Positions 1 through 11,711 are shown, counted from the stretch's first letter. The stretch is 64,000 nucleotides of DNA from Aspidiotus rigidus (GCA_035079385.1 JAVHKY010000003.1:12193501-12257500); one strand, 5' to 3'. Notes: a model not told the origin generated them from the letters alone. Numbers and translations are program-made.

Positions 1-3000
1 GCAAAACGGCCAATAATCTCTTGGCCTGGAATCTGACATTTTTGCGAAGTGTCCAGTCCTGAATGGAAGACGCTAGTTACTAATGCATATATTCACCCGA
101 GAAAACTATAAAATCGAATATTTATAACGTAAGATTTTGAACGAGTCATCTTTAGTATGCGACAGAACTTGAAACGTACTTATTTTATGTACCATAGGTA
201 TCTTTTAATTTCTATGATCTACAATCATGTTTTCGCGCATGCAAGAGAGAAATTTTGACGAACCGAGGTTTAGACAACATTAATTTCTAAATTATTCTAC
301 GTTTTATAGTTTTCATATCTTTCATTATCAATACTTGCGAAAGCATTTCGAAGCAGAGACGTAACCAAGATTCCAACCAGAGAGAGCCAAATTTTAAAAC
401 AAATTATCAACTTTTTTTGACGTTATAGCCTATATATTTTATTGCTTACTCTGGCTGCCAAAGTTCGAAGTACCGTGACACGTAAATTCATCATTTTTAC
501 ATCACGCGAAAATATCGATCGACGTTTCCGTAAACCTATATAGTCTGATATGAACCTCCTTTATCTTTGAAATCTACTCATGAAATGCATCAAGCGTGCA
601 TCAGGTTGAGCTACCAACTTTATTTTACGGTCTGCTTTTCATTCCAGAGTGTCTACCACGTTGGAATGATTCGGTTTTATTACTTTTTTTATAGCGTTCT
701 TTATTTCGGCGAAAAAAAAAAAAAAAAAAAAAACTAAAAATTCAGAGCCATCGATTCTTTTGCTTCTCCGCTTCATTTTCAAGGTCAACCAGACATAATT
801 CCAAGACCTCTCCCTTTCCTAATTTCCGATCTTCAAATGTATTACTCGAGAATAAATGATTTTCGAAATACCCTGCCTCGAATATACAGCTCGTGAATTG
901 AAATTCGTCCAGGCAAAGATCCCCGCCTCCTTACATCAAAATGTATAGCTCAAAGATCTAAATCAAGCCTTACTTTTCATATAGTTCTAGAGTCAGTATT
1001 CAAACAAGGGACCTGATTCATAGAGAGGAAGAGGAGAAGGGGGTTGAAAATTTTGCAATCCGTCCGACATTTCCCATTATCCACTTCCTTCACGCTGATA
1101 ATCATGAAAATAAAATTTCGAACCAAATCACGAATATCAGGGGGGCGAAGTTGGAAAAATTTCGACAAATACATTTCAGATCGAAAGGTCCATCATCAAT
1201 CCACAGTGGGCCTCCCAAAATCTCATGATGGCGTGTCGGTCTGACGACGTCACGTCTTCTTTCAGATCATTCGTCTACCCCATACATGAAGCCCATTTAA
1301 CAGATTCCATGCTCTCCTCAATCAATTCGCTTAATAAACCCTTAAATTTTTATCCCAAGTCTTCCTCCCCGAAAGTATGACCTTGAGGGTAGAAATTTTT
1401 CAATGAGCCCTGCTCTTGTATCGAAATTCTTCTAGCTTCTCTAGCCGGATACGAACGTGGAAATTTCAAAGGATGTACTTCCTAGAAGAAAAATAACGGG
1501 ATCTCCGCTAATAAAATGTCTGAAGTTTCCTCAAGTGCAATGGCAGCGGGTATTTGACGATCTCTGCTCCACGGCTTTTTGGTGGAGAATTTTCAAAGCT
1601 CCCTCTCTCTATATAGCTGAGACTCGGGATTCTTTACCCCACAAACAAGTAAACCAACTTCCCCGATCCCTCTGCCCTCGAGTTGCTATTTTCCAAATCG
1701 ACTTCCCATTCGTGTAGCATGAAACTCAAAATTTTGCGGTGCCTTATCAGAGCAGGATCATCCGGACGTAGATGTGAAAGCGGATGTTTTCTGAGGATGT
1801 ACCCCTAACAAAACTATCAACGGAATCCCGCTTGACAGAGAATGCAGAACCGGTTTCCCTAGCTGTGATATCTGTTTCCTAAAGGGCCAAGCTATTTTTA
1901 CCAGGGTTATAAAACCCTTGATCAAATTATAAATTATACACACAACGACTTCTATCGATATTCGAGAATTCTCATTCATTACCAAAAAAGAAGCAATTCG
2001 CTTCTCAGAGAACCGTACGAAAAAATGAGGTCTGATGGGAACAGACCTTCAAGTAGAAAATATTGATAAGTAATTTTTTGGCATGATTCGTTCTGATGAT
2101 TCACTCATCTCCTCAAAGGATATTCTCAGACTCTCTCTTTCATAGCATAGTAATCTTACTTTCATGATGTACCCTAAGAAATTTCGATTTATTTTTTTGT
2201 TGCAGTTGGACATAGACGAGTTGTAACCAATGACAATGTAAGAGTACAAACCCGAAGAGAAAATGAAGATCTTTCAAAACCAAAATGTATTTTTCTTAGC
2301 TTTACTTTGATATATTATTTTTCCATTCATATTTGTGTTGAAAAATATTCAAAAATACATTTTTTCAGTCCTTATCCTGGAAATTTGATATCTTGATTTT
2401 GTGGATCTCACCATGGATCCAATAGTCAATCAGAATCAGGGAAAGCTTTAGGTATATGATTCTAATTCAAGAATCATATCACCCCGTATCAGTCTTATGG
2501 TTTATAAGGTTTTATTCATGATTAAATCTGTACAAATAAAATACAATACAAAAGCTTCTAGGGCTTGAGATACCTTTCTTGTTCATATGGCTCTGGAGAG
2601 ACCTTTCAAAAACAATTTTTTTTGTCCTCCTTTTCCACTCACGAGTTTGCGACATTCCTTTTTCGGAATAATTTCAACAGATGGTATTTTTCTCGTAAGA
2701 GAAGAGTATTCGACGAGGTCCACTACTAAGTACTTAAATTTCACAAAGACAATGCTTTTCGCAGGAGAAAGAAAATATATGCATTCTGGATGAAGAAACG
2801 CGCAAATCCCACGTTTTTGGAGCATTCTATTTCTCACACCTTGCGTACCACGTGGGGTAAGATTATGATGCCGACCGCAAGTGTACTCAAAGACCTAAAA
2901 ATATCACGAAACATACATTCTCATATTTGTGAACGTTTCTCGAAAATCTAACAAGTTTGGTCAAATAGTTCTATCGAGTATCTGTACTCTAGCTGTCCAC

Positions 3001-3715
3001 TCTCAGGACAGCCCGCTGATGCGACCAAACCGCATTCTTCTCTACGGCAGTTCTTTTACATCTTAGTTAGGTACTGTCCAGATTTTAGAGAAAAAAATTC
3101 GACAATGTCATTTTGAGTTTCATTCGAGACATCGCGTCCTAAAGTGCAGTACTATACTCCGTTTGACGAATGAATACCTACGTGGCATTTTTATTTTCTT
3201 CCTCACTTTTCCGTTTTGTTCCTGTCTATATTCGGAAAATCTCGTTTCGGTCGTTAAAAAACAACGAAGTTCGTTAACTTCGGCGCAACGTAAAGTAAAT
3301 AAGTACTATTAGTTTCAATTTTCCTAACGACCTTCGCTGAATCGTTTCGGGCCGAAGATAAATACTCCTAAATGAAACTGCTAGACTACGACATATATGG
3401 TTCCCAAAAATTTAGAATAAAAGAACGAAAATAGTTAAATAGCTCTCTTGTCGAGTTCATTGCAGTTAATGTGTTGGTCACTTCACCAAAGCGGCTAGAC
3501 GATGATGACTGGCAAAATTAATGATATAAATATCACATGAAATGGAGGAATAACAATTACGAAGAGGAAAGTACGATTAATGAACATTGGAGGGAAAATA
3601 TGTCATTATACGACGGAACGTGTCTCGTTTAGTTGTCTTCAGCGATCTTGATGACAACAATTTGCACTTAAGTACAATATGATCGTTTGAGATCGTCCAT
3701 CTACAAATTGGGTGT
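1..3715. other. non-coding AT-rich DNA, no gene seen
   Basis: No reading frame here exceeds about 86 codons and none resembles a known protein. The stretch from about 1000 to 2000 is richer in C and T and has the look of old degenerate repeat (phrases such as 'cttcctctctatatagc' recur in similar form near 12.3-12.8 kb). The only clear simple repeat is the A tract at 712-733. It could be intergenic or intronic; nothing decides between the two. Confidence 0.5.
712..733. repeat. poly(A) tract, 22 A
   Basis: An uninterrupted run of 22 A follows a CGG-rich context. It could be a simple homopolymer or the tail of an old retroposed copy. No recognisable SINE or LINE body lies immediately upstream, so I treat it as a simple repeat. 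Confidence 0.8.
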
Positions 3716-3840
3716 CTGATATTAAATGAGTGGTTTAAGCAACCGCCTCGAACACTTCAAGTTCTAGGTTCAAACGCAGAAGCTTGTGTGTTTTTCGTTG
3801 TTTGATAATCCTTCTTTCATCCCATTCTTTATTCAATGAA
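3716..3840 (+). mobile_element. tRNA-derived SINE head (remnant)
   Basis: The segment carries the two internal RNA polymerase III promoter boxes of a tRNA-like head. An A-box-like 'attaaatgagtgg' lies at about 3721-3733, and a B-box-like GGTTCAAACGC at 3767-3777 (consensus GGTTCRANNCC), about 35 bp apart as in tRNAs. The intervening 'ttaagcaaccgcctcgaacac' style text is typical of arthropod tRNA SINEs. It does not fold as a complete tRNA, so it is not called as a tRNA gene. The 3' limit is uncertain; a T-rich body runs to roughly 3840. No tail or target-site duplication was found. Confidence 0.5.
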
Positions 3841-4372
3841 AAAAGTTTCACTATACAAGGGAGCCAACGTACAAATTCAAGTATCTATTCGGCTCGCTAT
3901 AAAATCTTCTGTAACTATTAACGATCTCCTCAGTCATTACTTTTGAACTGTGGATCATTTTTGCGTGCCATTGAGCTTGTTTACATCATTAAAAACAGCT
4001 TTTTAAAAAAAATTTTAGCGTCGCTAAACATAGGAAAGATCCTTTCCAACACCTGTCAGAATGATAAATCACTCTCGAGAATTACATTCCTTGTTCTTTA
4101 TTGATACAGACGGAAGTCTCCTTACTTCAAATTAGTAAGTTCTTAATGAGAACCTCCCCACGATAGAGACAAGAGGACGTAAAAGCAGCCTTCAGAAGAA
4201 GCTAAAGGGTCATTTAGCCTGATTTATGGTATCGACTCTGACCCAGTGAATTGTACATCAAGCTATATCGGTAAAATAATCCCCTACCTCATGTACAGCT
4301 TATGCAGCACTAAATGAAGAAGGTTGCAATTTTTCAAATCCTCAAAGTAGGTCTAGGTCACTTACTGGGTCA

Positions 4373-4396
4373 TGACGTCACTGGCTGATGACGTCA
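4373..4396. repeat. paired TGACGTCA palindromes
   Basis: Two exact copies of the octamer TGACGTCA lie 16 bp apart (4373-4380 and 4389-4396); the second continues as TGACGTCATCAG. The same extended word recurs at 15.7, 16.1-16.4 and 31.4-31.6 kb, so this is probably a stray unit of the same dispersed repeat. The octamer matches the CREB/ATF site, but nothing here shows a promoter role. Confidence 0.6.
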
Positions 4397-4591
4397 TCAG
4401 AATTTTATGACGCGAATTTCGACACAAATTTCCATGTCTGTAAAATAATTACAAAACGGAAATCTCTGACCGTGGAGAGCTGTTCTAGAAACTCTGGTAA
4501 CGTGTCTTAACCATAATAGAAGGCAGTGACTATTGCAGCAGAAAACCCGAACTAGACTGGATTCCCCTAGTGTAAACAGTTAGCCTTATTA

Positions 4592-4813
4592 ATGGTTGCT
4601 AGTGAAAAAGCCATGTACATGGCTACGGGTGATGAATTTGGGCACGTTGGTACAGATGAGGAAACTGTGTTCACGACTGCAGGTAAAAAGAGTCCTACAA
4701 ATGAAGAAACAATCATCATAGCTACAGGTGGTATTACAAGGCTGCGAACCGGAACCGAGAAAGAGCCGGCACCTTTTATTTTGAAAGATTCAGTACCGTT
4801 CACTCGTTGCTAA
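4592..4813. repeat. degenerate ~45-bp minisatellite with open frame
   Basis: Three imperfect units of about 45-48 bp can be aligned from about 4618 to 4760. Each contains an ACN-GGT or ACN-GCAGGT core and ends near ACAAATGAAGAAAC or a variant. Because units are multiples of three, the plus strand stays open for 73 codons (periodic x-T-x-G ... E-E-T) and the minus strand for 78 codons. The open frames are therefore probably a by-product of the repeat rather than a gene. The segment begins with a perfect 16-bp palindrome, AGCCATGTACATGGCT (4609-4624), which recurs at 5568-5583 within a similar 'GEAMYMA' reading. No known protein family is recognised. Confidence 0.45.
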
Positions 4814-5254
4814 AATCGGGACCTAACATTCCACAAATTGAAACGGTTCACAATACGGTTCTTAAGGACCTCGTCAAAATTGAGATTCTTCAAGAACCCA
4901 CCGAAGTTTTCAAAACAGACGAGTGATGAAAGACCACTTGTCCTGATCAAGTTGTTGCGATTCAATAATTATGGGCAATAACAAGACATTGCAGCTGCAC
5001 TGACTGCAGATCTGCAGCAGCCAACGTGGCAGTGAAGAACCAACAGAGATTTTATAATTATCCGAGTGACTCGGCATCTCCGGCTTGCGAGAAGAAAAAC
5101 TTCGTCCTCTTATCATTCGCAAAAATATATGAAAATAAGTACAAGCAACCAAGAATTAATTGATTTCAAATTATGGACGATCCGGGTCCGGGAACTGTCA
5201 AGTTGGATCTTTGATCTTAAAAAGTTGGAACCTGGAATTGAAAAGGTCCAGACA

Positions 5255-5482
5255 CAGGGTGTCCACTTTTTCACTGAAATGAAATCCCCTGACTTTTCCG
5301 TGACTTTTTCCAGACCATAATATCCACTGAAGAGCAAAAAAAAAAAAAAAAAAAAGAGGAAAAACTTCTTAGCTCGAACTTTTTTTGACGTATCTCAAAA
5401 AATTCCCTGACTCTGGGTAAAATTCCCAAAATTCCCTGACTTTTCCCTGACTTCCAGATTTTCCAGACAAGTGGATACCCTG
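5255..5482. mobile_element. MITE, hAT-like ends (CAGGGTGTCCAC)
   Basis: A 228-bp segment is bounded by inverted ends: CAGGGTGTCCACTT (5255-5268) and AAGTGGATACCCTG (5469-5482), one mismatch in 14. The interior is filled with short repeats of 'ttccctgactttt' in direct orientation plus a 20-bp A run (5336-5355). Elements of this look are very common in insect genomes as non-autonomous hAT-type elements, which normally make 8-bp target duplications. The flanks here (TCCAGACA and AACAACCG) do not match, so the duplication has decayed or the ends are slightly off. It carries no transposase. Confidence 0.7.
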
Positions 5483-8129
5483 AACAACCGAACTGAGAAA
5501 CTCTCAAGAAATAACAACAGTTCTGATTCTCGAGCGGGAATGCCGTATTCATGGTCGCAGCTGGAGAAGCCATGTACATGGCTATAGATGGATTGAACGA
5601 GATATCATTTCCAAGTACTTTGATCGTATTACTCTGGAAGACTTTTTTCGAAATCATCATCTTTTGAATGCGACAGAGACGACTGACTCTCTCCTATCGT
5701 TAAAGCTCGAGAATTAGTCGAGGTCACTCATGATGTCATTAGCTCATGAAACCATTTTCGTCTCGAAATTTTCCAGCGCGAATTTCAAAACGATTTTCAG
5801 GCTCAAACACTCAAGACATAATATCCATATCAATAAGAAAATTGAAAGTGATTTCCTTCTTTCTTTGAAAACTGAAACTGGTCTTATCATTCTTTCTTGA
5901 AGTGAGGGACGGGGTGTGGCTCTTCCCTTAGTATTTTGAAGACGTGCCTTATAAAAAAAAGTACACAGTAAAAAAAAAAGTTAAATTTTTCATTTTAGCG
6001 AGTAATTTCAAATTTGTTCTGCAATATTCGTGTATTTCAAGTAATTTCCTTTCCAATGAAAAGAAATTTGCATTTTCACTGTGAAATGGCGCGAAAGTCG
6101 GTTGCTTTTAGGTTCACTTGTACTACAGCGACCTCTCTTCATTCACCTCCCTTGTATGGATATAGACCATCCAGAATCGACGAATATCACAGATGGAAGT
6201 AAGCGTAGAGAAATCGATGCCGAAAAGTCGATGATGCCTTTTACAATACCAGTCAGACGTTACGTTTGGACATGTGCAAGACAAGTGTGTCCTTGAAATC
6301 TCTGTTCATGTACTGTATGTGTGTACTCTTCAAAGAACATGTGTGCGTGTATGAGACCAAGTAAACTGCCGCCGCTAGTCTTGTGTACAGCATACAAAAA
6401 AAAAAAAAAAAGAAAAAAGTATACGTATTTCGATACATGGCATACTAACACGCGCACACAGAACGTTGAAGAATGTTACGACAAACAAGTGTGTCGTATA
6501 ATGATCGAAGGGGACAAGGGGAAACTTCACTATATGCTACATACGATGCCGGTTCTTGAACGGTTCATCATGCTACCAGTGGTTCGAAAACTATTTCGAG
6601 TACACGTTACAATTCACAATTCAAGTGTGAGATTACGATTCAGACACAAAAAGTCGATAAAGTTAAACAATCAGCGGTCGATAATTAGAGTGAAGTACTG
6701 CACATTATCGACATCATCGAAGATTCTTTGAAATTCTCGAACGACGAGAACATTATTTCTTAAGGAGCAAAGTAAGGCGCAATCAAAGGGTACCTATACG
6801 AACATTCCATATTCGATTCTAAACTTTCCAAATACCCTGATAATGTCGGCTAGAAAATTATCAAATTATCATACGAGTACATCTTCGTATTCTTCATTCA
6901 TAGGGGCTGTTACGTTGATGCAACTATTAAGTATAAGCTGTACTACGACAAGCTGGTAACAACGATTAAGGAGTAGAGCTACTGCTTCATCATACAACAC
7001 TAGGCCCACATTTATTCGGAAATAATTTTTATCATCATACGAAGGGCAATATTTAACAGACTCATTATCAAATATGAGTATCAACGAGTTCTACGGTAGC
7101 TTCCCCCATCCCACATACTATTTGTATGTATATTCTGTTCTCAATACCCCTCATGATTATATTGTGAACCAATAACACGAATGAAGACGAGTTGAGAAAC
7201 GAGTAAGTGTAAAAGAGACGTACAGTTTATGTGAAATCGAGGACAGAAGCTCAAGGGTTGAGTGCGAGCGAACGAAAGCACCAATTCAGCTGAATTCTAC
7301 AAGCCTACAGCTTTCCATCTTGTTCCAATTTCTGAAACAACGATTGATCTGCGTCACCCTCTGTCACATTCTTTGGTAAAAGTGAATTAGAAGCATGACC
7401 ATAATCGTACAGGAAAAAAAAAAGGAACTTCGAGGGACTTTGAGATATGTGATACGGTGGGCGAGTGAACGCGTGACTCACAGCGAAAGCGACTCAAAAA
7501 CTCAATTGAGTTAGTGATTTTAGAACTGAGAATGTCTCGATGACTAACGCACCACCCAGCGGAGGATCTACAGAGATGCAAGCTTATGAATCTTTCTTAA
7601 AAAACAGCTTACTTCGTTTTGCTACTCGCAAGTCGCATTGAGGTCTGTTTCACTTACTAGGTTAATGGAGGCGTTTTCGATTTCGATAATCGATTGGGAT
7701 CGATTTTGTTAAATTATCAGATTGTTCAAAGTCTCGCCCTTCCCTCATCACTCATGGATCAGGATTTTTTCTTTCAAGTCATATTTTGAATCGTCACCCG
7801 TAGTATAATTATTTAGCATGGAGGACCAGCACGTTTGTGCGATTGTAGTTTCACAAATGGAGGGTTTGCAAAAATTTCAGGGGCTCTTCCTCAGGTAAGC
7901 TTCTACCCGACCTTCACACCTCTCATACTTTCATTCAAGGATGGGAAAGTTAGGTAGCATTGCTACAATCAGATTATTTACGGACACAATTTTGTGACAC
8001 GTACCTTGAGGTACTATTGATACCCGACTTCAAGTCCGGGAGGAACAAAAGAAATCTGAACTTCAATAATCAAACTTATTACATTCATCGATACTGGGGA
8101 GAAATACCGTCCTTGAGGTGTGTCGCAAG
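5483..8129. other. non-coding DNA, no gene seen
   Basis: Frames in this stretch (longest about 136 codons at 6321-6731) have low-complexity or random composition and no recognisable motif. An A-rich run lies at about 6396-6411. Around 5715-5800 there is text loosely resembling 4355-4440 ('ggtcact...gatgtcatt'), probably an old diverged repeat copy. I see no splice-bounded exon that I can support. Confidence 0.45.
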
Positions 8130-9035
8130 GATTTTCAAGGTGGAGCTGTTCCGAAACAACTGTAGCGGCGGAGAGCAGCATAAATCAGGCCCGAGAGGCA
8201 GTGCCGCGTTGGGTCGAATCCGCCAGATCAGAACTCGCAATAAGAAAGACGAAGCCCGTATTTTTCACGGCCAGTCGAAAGACCGGTGCACCTACCTTTC
8301 GCCTGCAAGGTGTGGAAATCACGATCAAGAATGTGATGAAATACCTGGGTACCTGGTTTGGTTCAAAGTAGAGCTTCAGGTACCATTTCAACTACCTTGG
8401 CCGCCTGATGACAAACACAGGAGGGCCGAGAGAAGCCAGAAAAAGGATAATGATGAGCGCAACATTGTCGATCCTTCTATGCAGTACCCCAGTATAAGCC
8501 GACTCCATGACGATAGCCTACAGAAGAAAAAAGATGGAAACGATCCAACGAAGCGTTCCTACCGTACGGTCTCGACAAAGGCTCTTTGCGTATTAGCACA
8601 TTCACCACCAATCAAGCTAGCGGTGCTGTTCAAAGCGAAACGAGAGACAATGACGGATTAAGAGGCTTGATGGGTAATGCAGAAAGCCAGGTACTCCTTG
8701 CTTGGGGAACAGAAGGTCAGAGTGAGTTAGGGAAATGGACGACCCGAGAGCATAAATCGAAACCATGACCAATTGATCTTTCCCCTGACGCAGTGTTGCT
8801 ACTTCAACAAGTACCTTCATAAGAAGTCAAGGGAAGTTAAGCAGGCAACGTGTTTGCATTGCAATTAAGGGCAGGATGATGGACCACAGCACACCTTATT
8901 CGAGTGTGAGGCGTGGAGGCAAGCTTAGTCTGTCACTGCAGCGCTTGCTCCGAGTTGTCTGGTAGCCACACCGCCAAGTTTTCAAGAAGCATGAAACCAG
9001 GTATCGGTATTTGCAGCAACAGTCATGAAGAAGAT
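8130..9035 (+). pseudogene. decayed R1/LOA-like LINE: RT C-terminus plus CCHC motif
   Basis: Several blocks in the order expected for the C-terminal half of an R1/LOA-type non-LTR retrotransposon polyprotein can be read across three frames. At 8180-8370 the frame gives 'KTKPVFFTASRK' followed by 'GVEITIKNVMKYLGTWFG', the usual 'KTE-LLT...KYLG' region after the RT active site. At 8466-8590 the thumb region reads 'LSILLCSTPV', then 'RRKKMETIQRS', then, after a frame change, 'YRTVSTKALCVLAHSPPI'. At 8680-8760 a 'W...E...GKWTTR' block precedes a zinc-knuckle-like C-x2-C...H-x4-C (CLHC at 8851, then QHTLFEC to about 8920). Stop codons and frame changes break it, so it is dead. It runs in the same direction as the LINE that follows and ends exactly where that one begins. 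The upstream RT core and endonuclease are missing. Confidence 0.75.
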
Positions 9036-9046
9036 GAACACCGGGG

Positions 9047-11164
9047 GTGGAGGGTATAGACTGGGAACCGCTGTACAAAATAGATGATAGTGAAGATGCA
9101 GCGAACTACCTACAAGAAAGATTGAATGAGATACTTGAAGAAACGGTTCCTAAGAGAAAATCCAGGAGAAGGTACTCCACTTACCCCACCTGGTTTACGA
9201 AAGAGGCTATTATGGCCATAAAACAGAAAGAAAACTGTAGAGCGAAGCTAAAAAAGAGGAACTCTCCAAATGAAGGAGAGCTTCATGAGCGCTATCGAAA
9301 CCTTAGAAAAACGAGTAAGAGGCTAATAAGAGAATCCTACAGGAGTCATGTACAGGAGGTCGAATCAAAAATAAAAGCAGAGCCAGTATATTTCTGGAAA
9401 CATATAAACTCAAGAAGGACAAATAACAATAACCCTACTATCATGAAATACATGAATCAAACGATTATACACCCGAACGAAATAACCACCGCTTTTGCGA
9501 CTCACTTCTCGTCTGTCTTTGGTAACCGTGGTCCCATGGAGGATATAGAGAGCACTGAGGGAATGAGTGACTATAACACCTCGCTGTATGTTGACATCAA
9601 GGGGCTCATGGAGGTGGATGTACGTGCTGCAATAAGAAAAATAAAACCGAAACGGGGGTTGGGTCCGGATGGAGTGCCGGCCTACGTTTACAAGGCGTGC
9701 AAAGACCTCCTGGCGAAACCACTAACACATATTTTCAATATAATTATTAATACAACTACTATACCCCGCTCTTGGATAGTGTCTAAGGTGACCCCACTCC
9801 CTAAAGAAAATCAAACCAATGATATTGCTAAACATAGGCCCGTCGCTAGTATCCCCACCCCCATGAAAATATTCGAATCGGCTATATTCAATAAATTATA
9901 CGAGCAGACCAAGGCAATCATCCCGCCATCTCACCATGGATTCATGCGGAAAAAATCCGTCTGCACAAACTTACTTGAATTCACGCACCATGTAGCAGAA
10001 ATCCTGGATCAGCGAGTCTCAGCTCAGGTGGATGTAGTGTACACAGATTTCACAAAGGCTTTCGATAAAGTAGACCACAATTTACTTTTAAAGAAATTAA
10101 GGGGCATAGGTTTCTCTCGTAGAATGCTACAGCTGTTGAAATCGTACTTATGGGGTAGGAAGCAATATGTACGCTACAAAGGACATGAATCAGCCATGTT
10201 TGAGTGTTCCACGGGGGTACCTCAGGGCTCCAATTTGGGCCCATATTTATTTTTATTATACATACTGGACATTGAAAAGGACTTACAGGGTGCCAATTAC
10301 TTATTATATGCGGATGACTTGAAACTGTATAGAAATATAAGGGACGAAGAAGACATATGTCTACTTCAGAACAACTTAAATGCTCTAGTCAATTGGAGTC
10401 GATTGAATAACATCCCCCTAAATGTGAAAAAGTGTAGTATAGTGAGTATGGGTCGGAACAGGAACCTCATTCATAACAATTACACGATTGAAGGCGAGGT
10501 ACTGAAGAGGGTGGACGATTTAAGGGATTTGGGAGTACAAGTTCAAAGTGACCTCCGTTACAATAAGCACATACAAAATAGAGTGTCAATAGCAAATCGC
10601 AACATGGGGGTTATAATGAGACAATCAAAGTTTTTTCGATGTTCTACAACGCTGAAGGTCCTATACTTCGCCCTTGTCAGACCACATTTGGACTTTGCTA
10701 ATGTTATTTGGCATCCAACAACTGCTTGGCAGAGTGGAATGCTGCAACGGGTGCAAAAGCGATTTCTAAAATTTTTATACTATAAAGACTTTCATTACTT
10801 CGACATAACAATACCCTATACCGAGTTGCTCCTGGGTTACGAAACAACCTCACTGCAAGTTCGACGAGACCTCAATCTGGTAATGATGCTCCGCGACCTA
10901 CTCTGTACGCGATTGGATTCACCTTCTCTTCTGGAAAAGATAAACTTTTACGCCCCTCCTAGAAGATATCGTACGCAAACCCTCTTTCAGATCTCCCGAT
11001 GCCGCACGCTACATTGCCAACTTTCTCCCTTAAATCATGCCATGACCCTTTATAACACAATAACAAACATAGATCCAACTATAGATATTTTTTTCGACAG
11101 TAAAACACACCTTACAGGGAAAATAATAGGGGCATTTACAGAATTATACAACAAAAGCGGCTAG
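9047..11164 (+). CDS. LINE ORF2 fragment: reverse transcriptase, intact frame
   Basis: The 705-codon frame encodes the RT of a non-LTR retrotransposon, which copies element RNA onto nicked chromosomal DNA in the nucleus. Residues 1-160 are the linker after the lost endonuclease (note 'YPTWFTKEAI' near 46). The fingers follow at about 190-300 (GPDGVPAYVYK near 206; 'LPK...KHRPVASIP' near 251-270). Motif A is 'DFTKAFDKVDH' at about 334-344, motif B 'STGVPQGSNLGP' at about 388-399, and the catalytic motif 'YADD' at about 421-424. A 'DLRDLGV' block near 490 and the thumb 'LVRPHLDFANVIWHP' near 543-557 complete it. All catalytic aspartates are present and there is no internal stop, so this copy is young. 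The frame starts at a GTG (9047), not a true start. Jockey/CR1 group is my reading; the exact clade is uncertain. Confidence 0.9.
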   Translation: MEGIDWEPLYKIDDSEDAANYLQERLNEILEETVPKRKSRRRYSTYPTWFTKEAIMAIKQKENCRAKLKKRNSPNEGELHERYRNLRKTSKRLIRESYRSHVQEVESKIKAEPVYFWKHINSRRTNNNNPTIMKYMNQTIIHPNEITTAFATHFSSVFGNRGPMEDIESTEGMSDYNTSLYVDIKGLMEVDVRAAIRKIKPKRGLGPDGVPAYVYKACKDLLAKPLTHIFNIIINTTTIPRSWIVSKVTPLPKENQTNDIAKHRPVASIPTPMKIFESAIFNKLYEQTKAIIPPSHHGFMRKKSVCTNLLEFTHHVAEILDQRVSAQVDVVYTDFTKAFDKVDHNLLLKKLRGIGFSRRMLQLLKSYLWGRKQYVRYKGHESAMFECSTGVPQGSNLGPYLFLLYILDIEKDLQGANYLLYADDLKLYRNIRDEEDICLLQNNLNALVNWSRLNNIPLNVKKCSIVSMGRNRNLIHNNYTIEGEVLKRVDDLRDLGVQVQSDLRYNKHIQNRVSIANRNMGVIMRQSKFFRCSTTLKVLYFALVRPHLDFANVIWHPTTAWQSGMLQRVQKRFLKFLYYKDFHYFDITIPYTELLLGYETTSLQVRRDLNLVMMLRDLLCTRLDSPSLLEKINFYAPPRRYRTQTLFQISRCRTLHCQLSPLNHAMTLYNTITNIDPTIDIFFDSKTHLTGKIIGAFTELYNKSG

Positions 11165-11271
11165 GTAGTATTCATACCTGAACAATAAAAGAAGAGAGAA
11201 GAAGGGGTTCATGAAGGGTTAGTACACGGGTTGGTGGGGGTACAGCAAGGCAGGATTATTGTTGCATCCAA

Positions 11272-11273
<2 letters not shown>

Positions 11274-11313
<40 letters not shown>

Positions 11314-11403
11314 CATTTTTTTTTTTTTTAACTATCATTAATATCAATATTATATTATTGTCTTTTTTTTCTTTTTTTTTTTTAATTATTATTATTATTA
11401 TTA

Positions 11404-11438
<35 letters not shown>
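11274..11438 (+). repeat. two ATT microsatellites in LINE 3' region
   Basis: TTA/ATT triplets run from 11274 to 11310 and again, with minor interruptions, from 11385 to 11438; between them lie T-rich runs. They sit within the 3' untranslated part of the LINE, between the stop codon and the (AAAT)n tail, so they are part of the inserted copy or grew after insertion. The frame across them is only low-complexity isoleucine/phenylalanine and is not a gene. Confidence 0.85.
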
Positions 11439-11711
11439 TTTATTTTTATTTTAATAGTGTCGTCCTATTATTGGCATCATGCTGTTGGACGGCACTTTAA
11501 ATCCATACTTAAAATAAATAAATAAATAAAATGGAATAGGTAGGTGAACCCACAGCTACGCTAAGACCTACCCAACATCTGGATATCATCCATATACAGA
11601 CAACACTTTGCAGGAAGAAGACCAAGCATAAGGACTTGAAGACACTAGAAGAAGGGACTCTCGCTAGGAATTAAGTGTAAATTGTGTCTGGTGAGTGTAT
11701 TAAAATTTTGA

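Larger units (their letters stand above)
9041..11531 (+). mobile_element. 5'-truncated Jockey-like non-LTR retrotransposon
   Basis: The element consists of the RT frame described separately (9047-11164), a 3' untranslated region of about 365 bp and a short A-rich tail. The 5' end falls inside the linker between endonuclease and RT, and a TGA stop lies in frame at 9035-9037, so the endonuclease and ORF1 are absent: classic truncation during target-primed reverse transcription. The 3' region holds an AATAAA at about 11184, two long ATT runs, and ends 'ggcactttaaat...' followed by (AAAT)n at 11511-11531, a tail style known from Jockey/CR1-type LINEs. No convincing target-site duplication was found, although TGGA occurs at both junctions. 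Confidence 0.85.

Noticed and set aside
11259..11525. 88-codon frame rich in isoleucine and phenylalanine
   Set aside because: It is the translation of the ATT and T runs in the LINE 3' untranslated region, not a protein.
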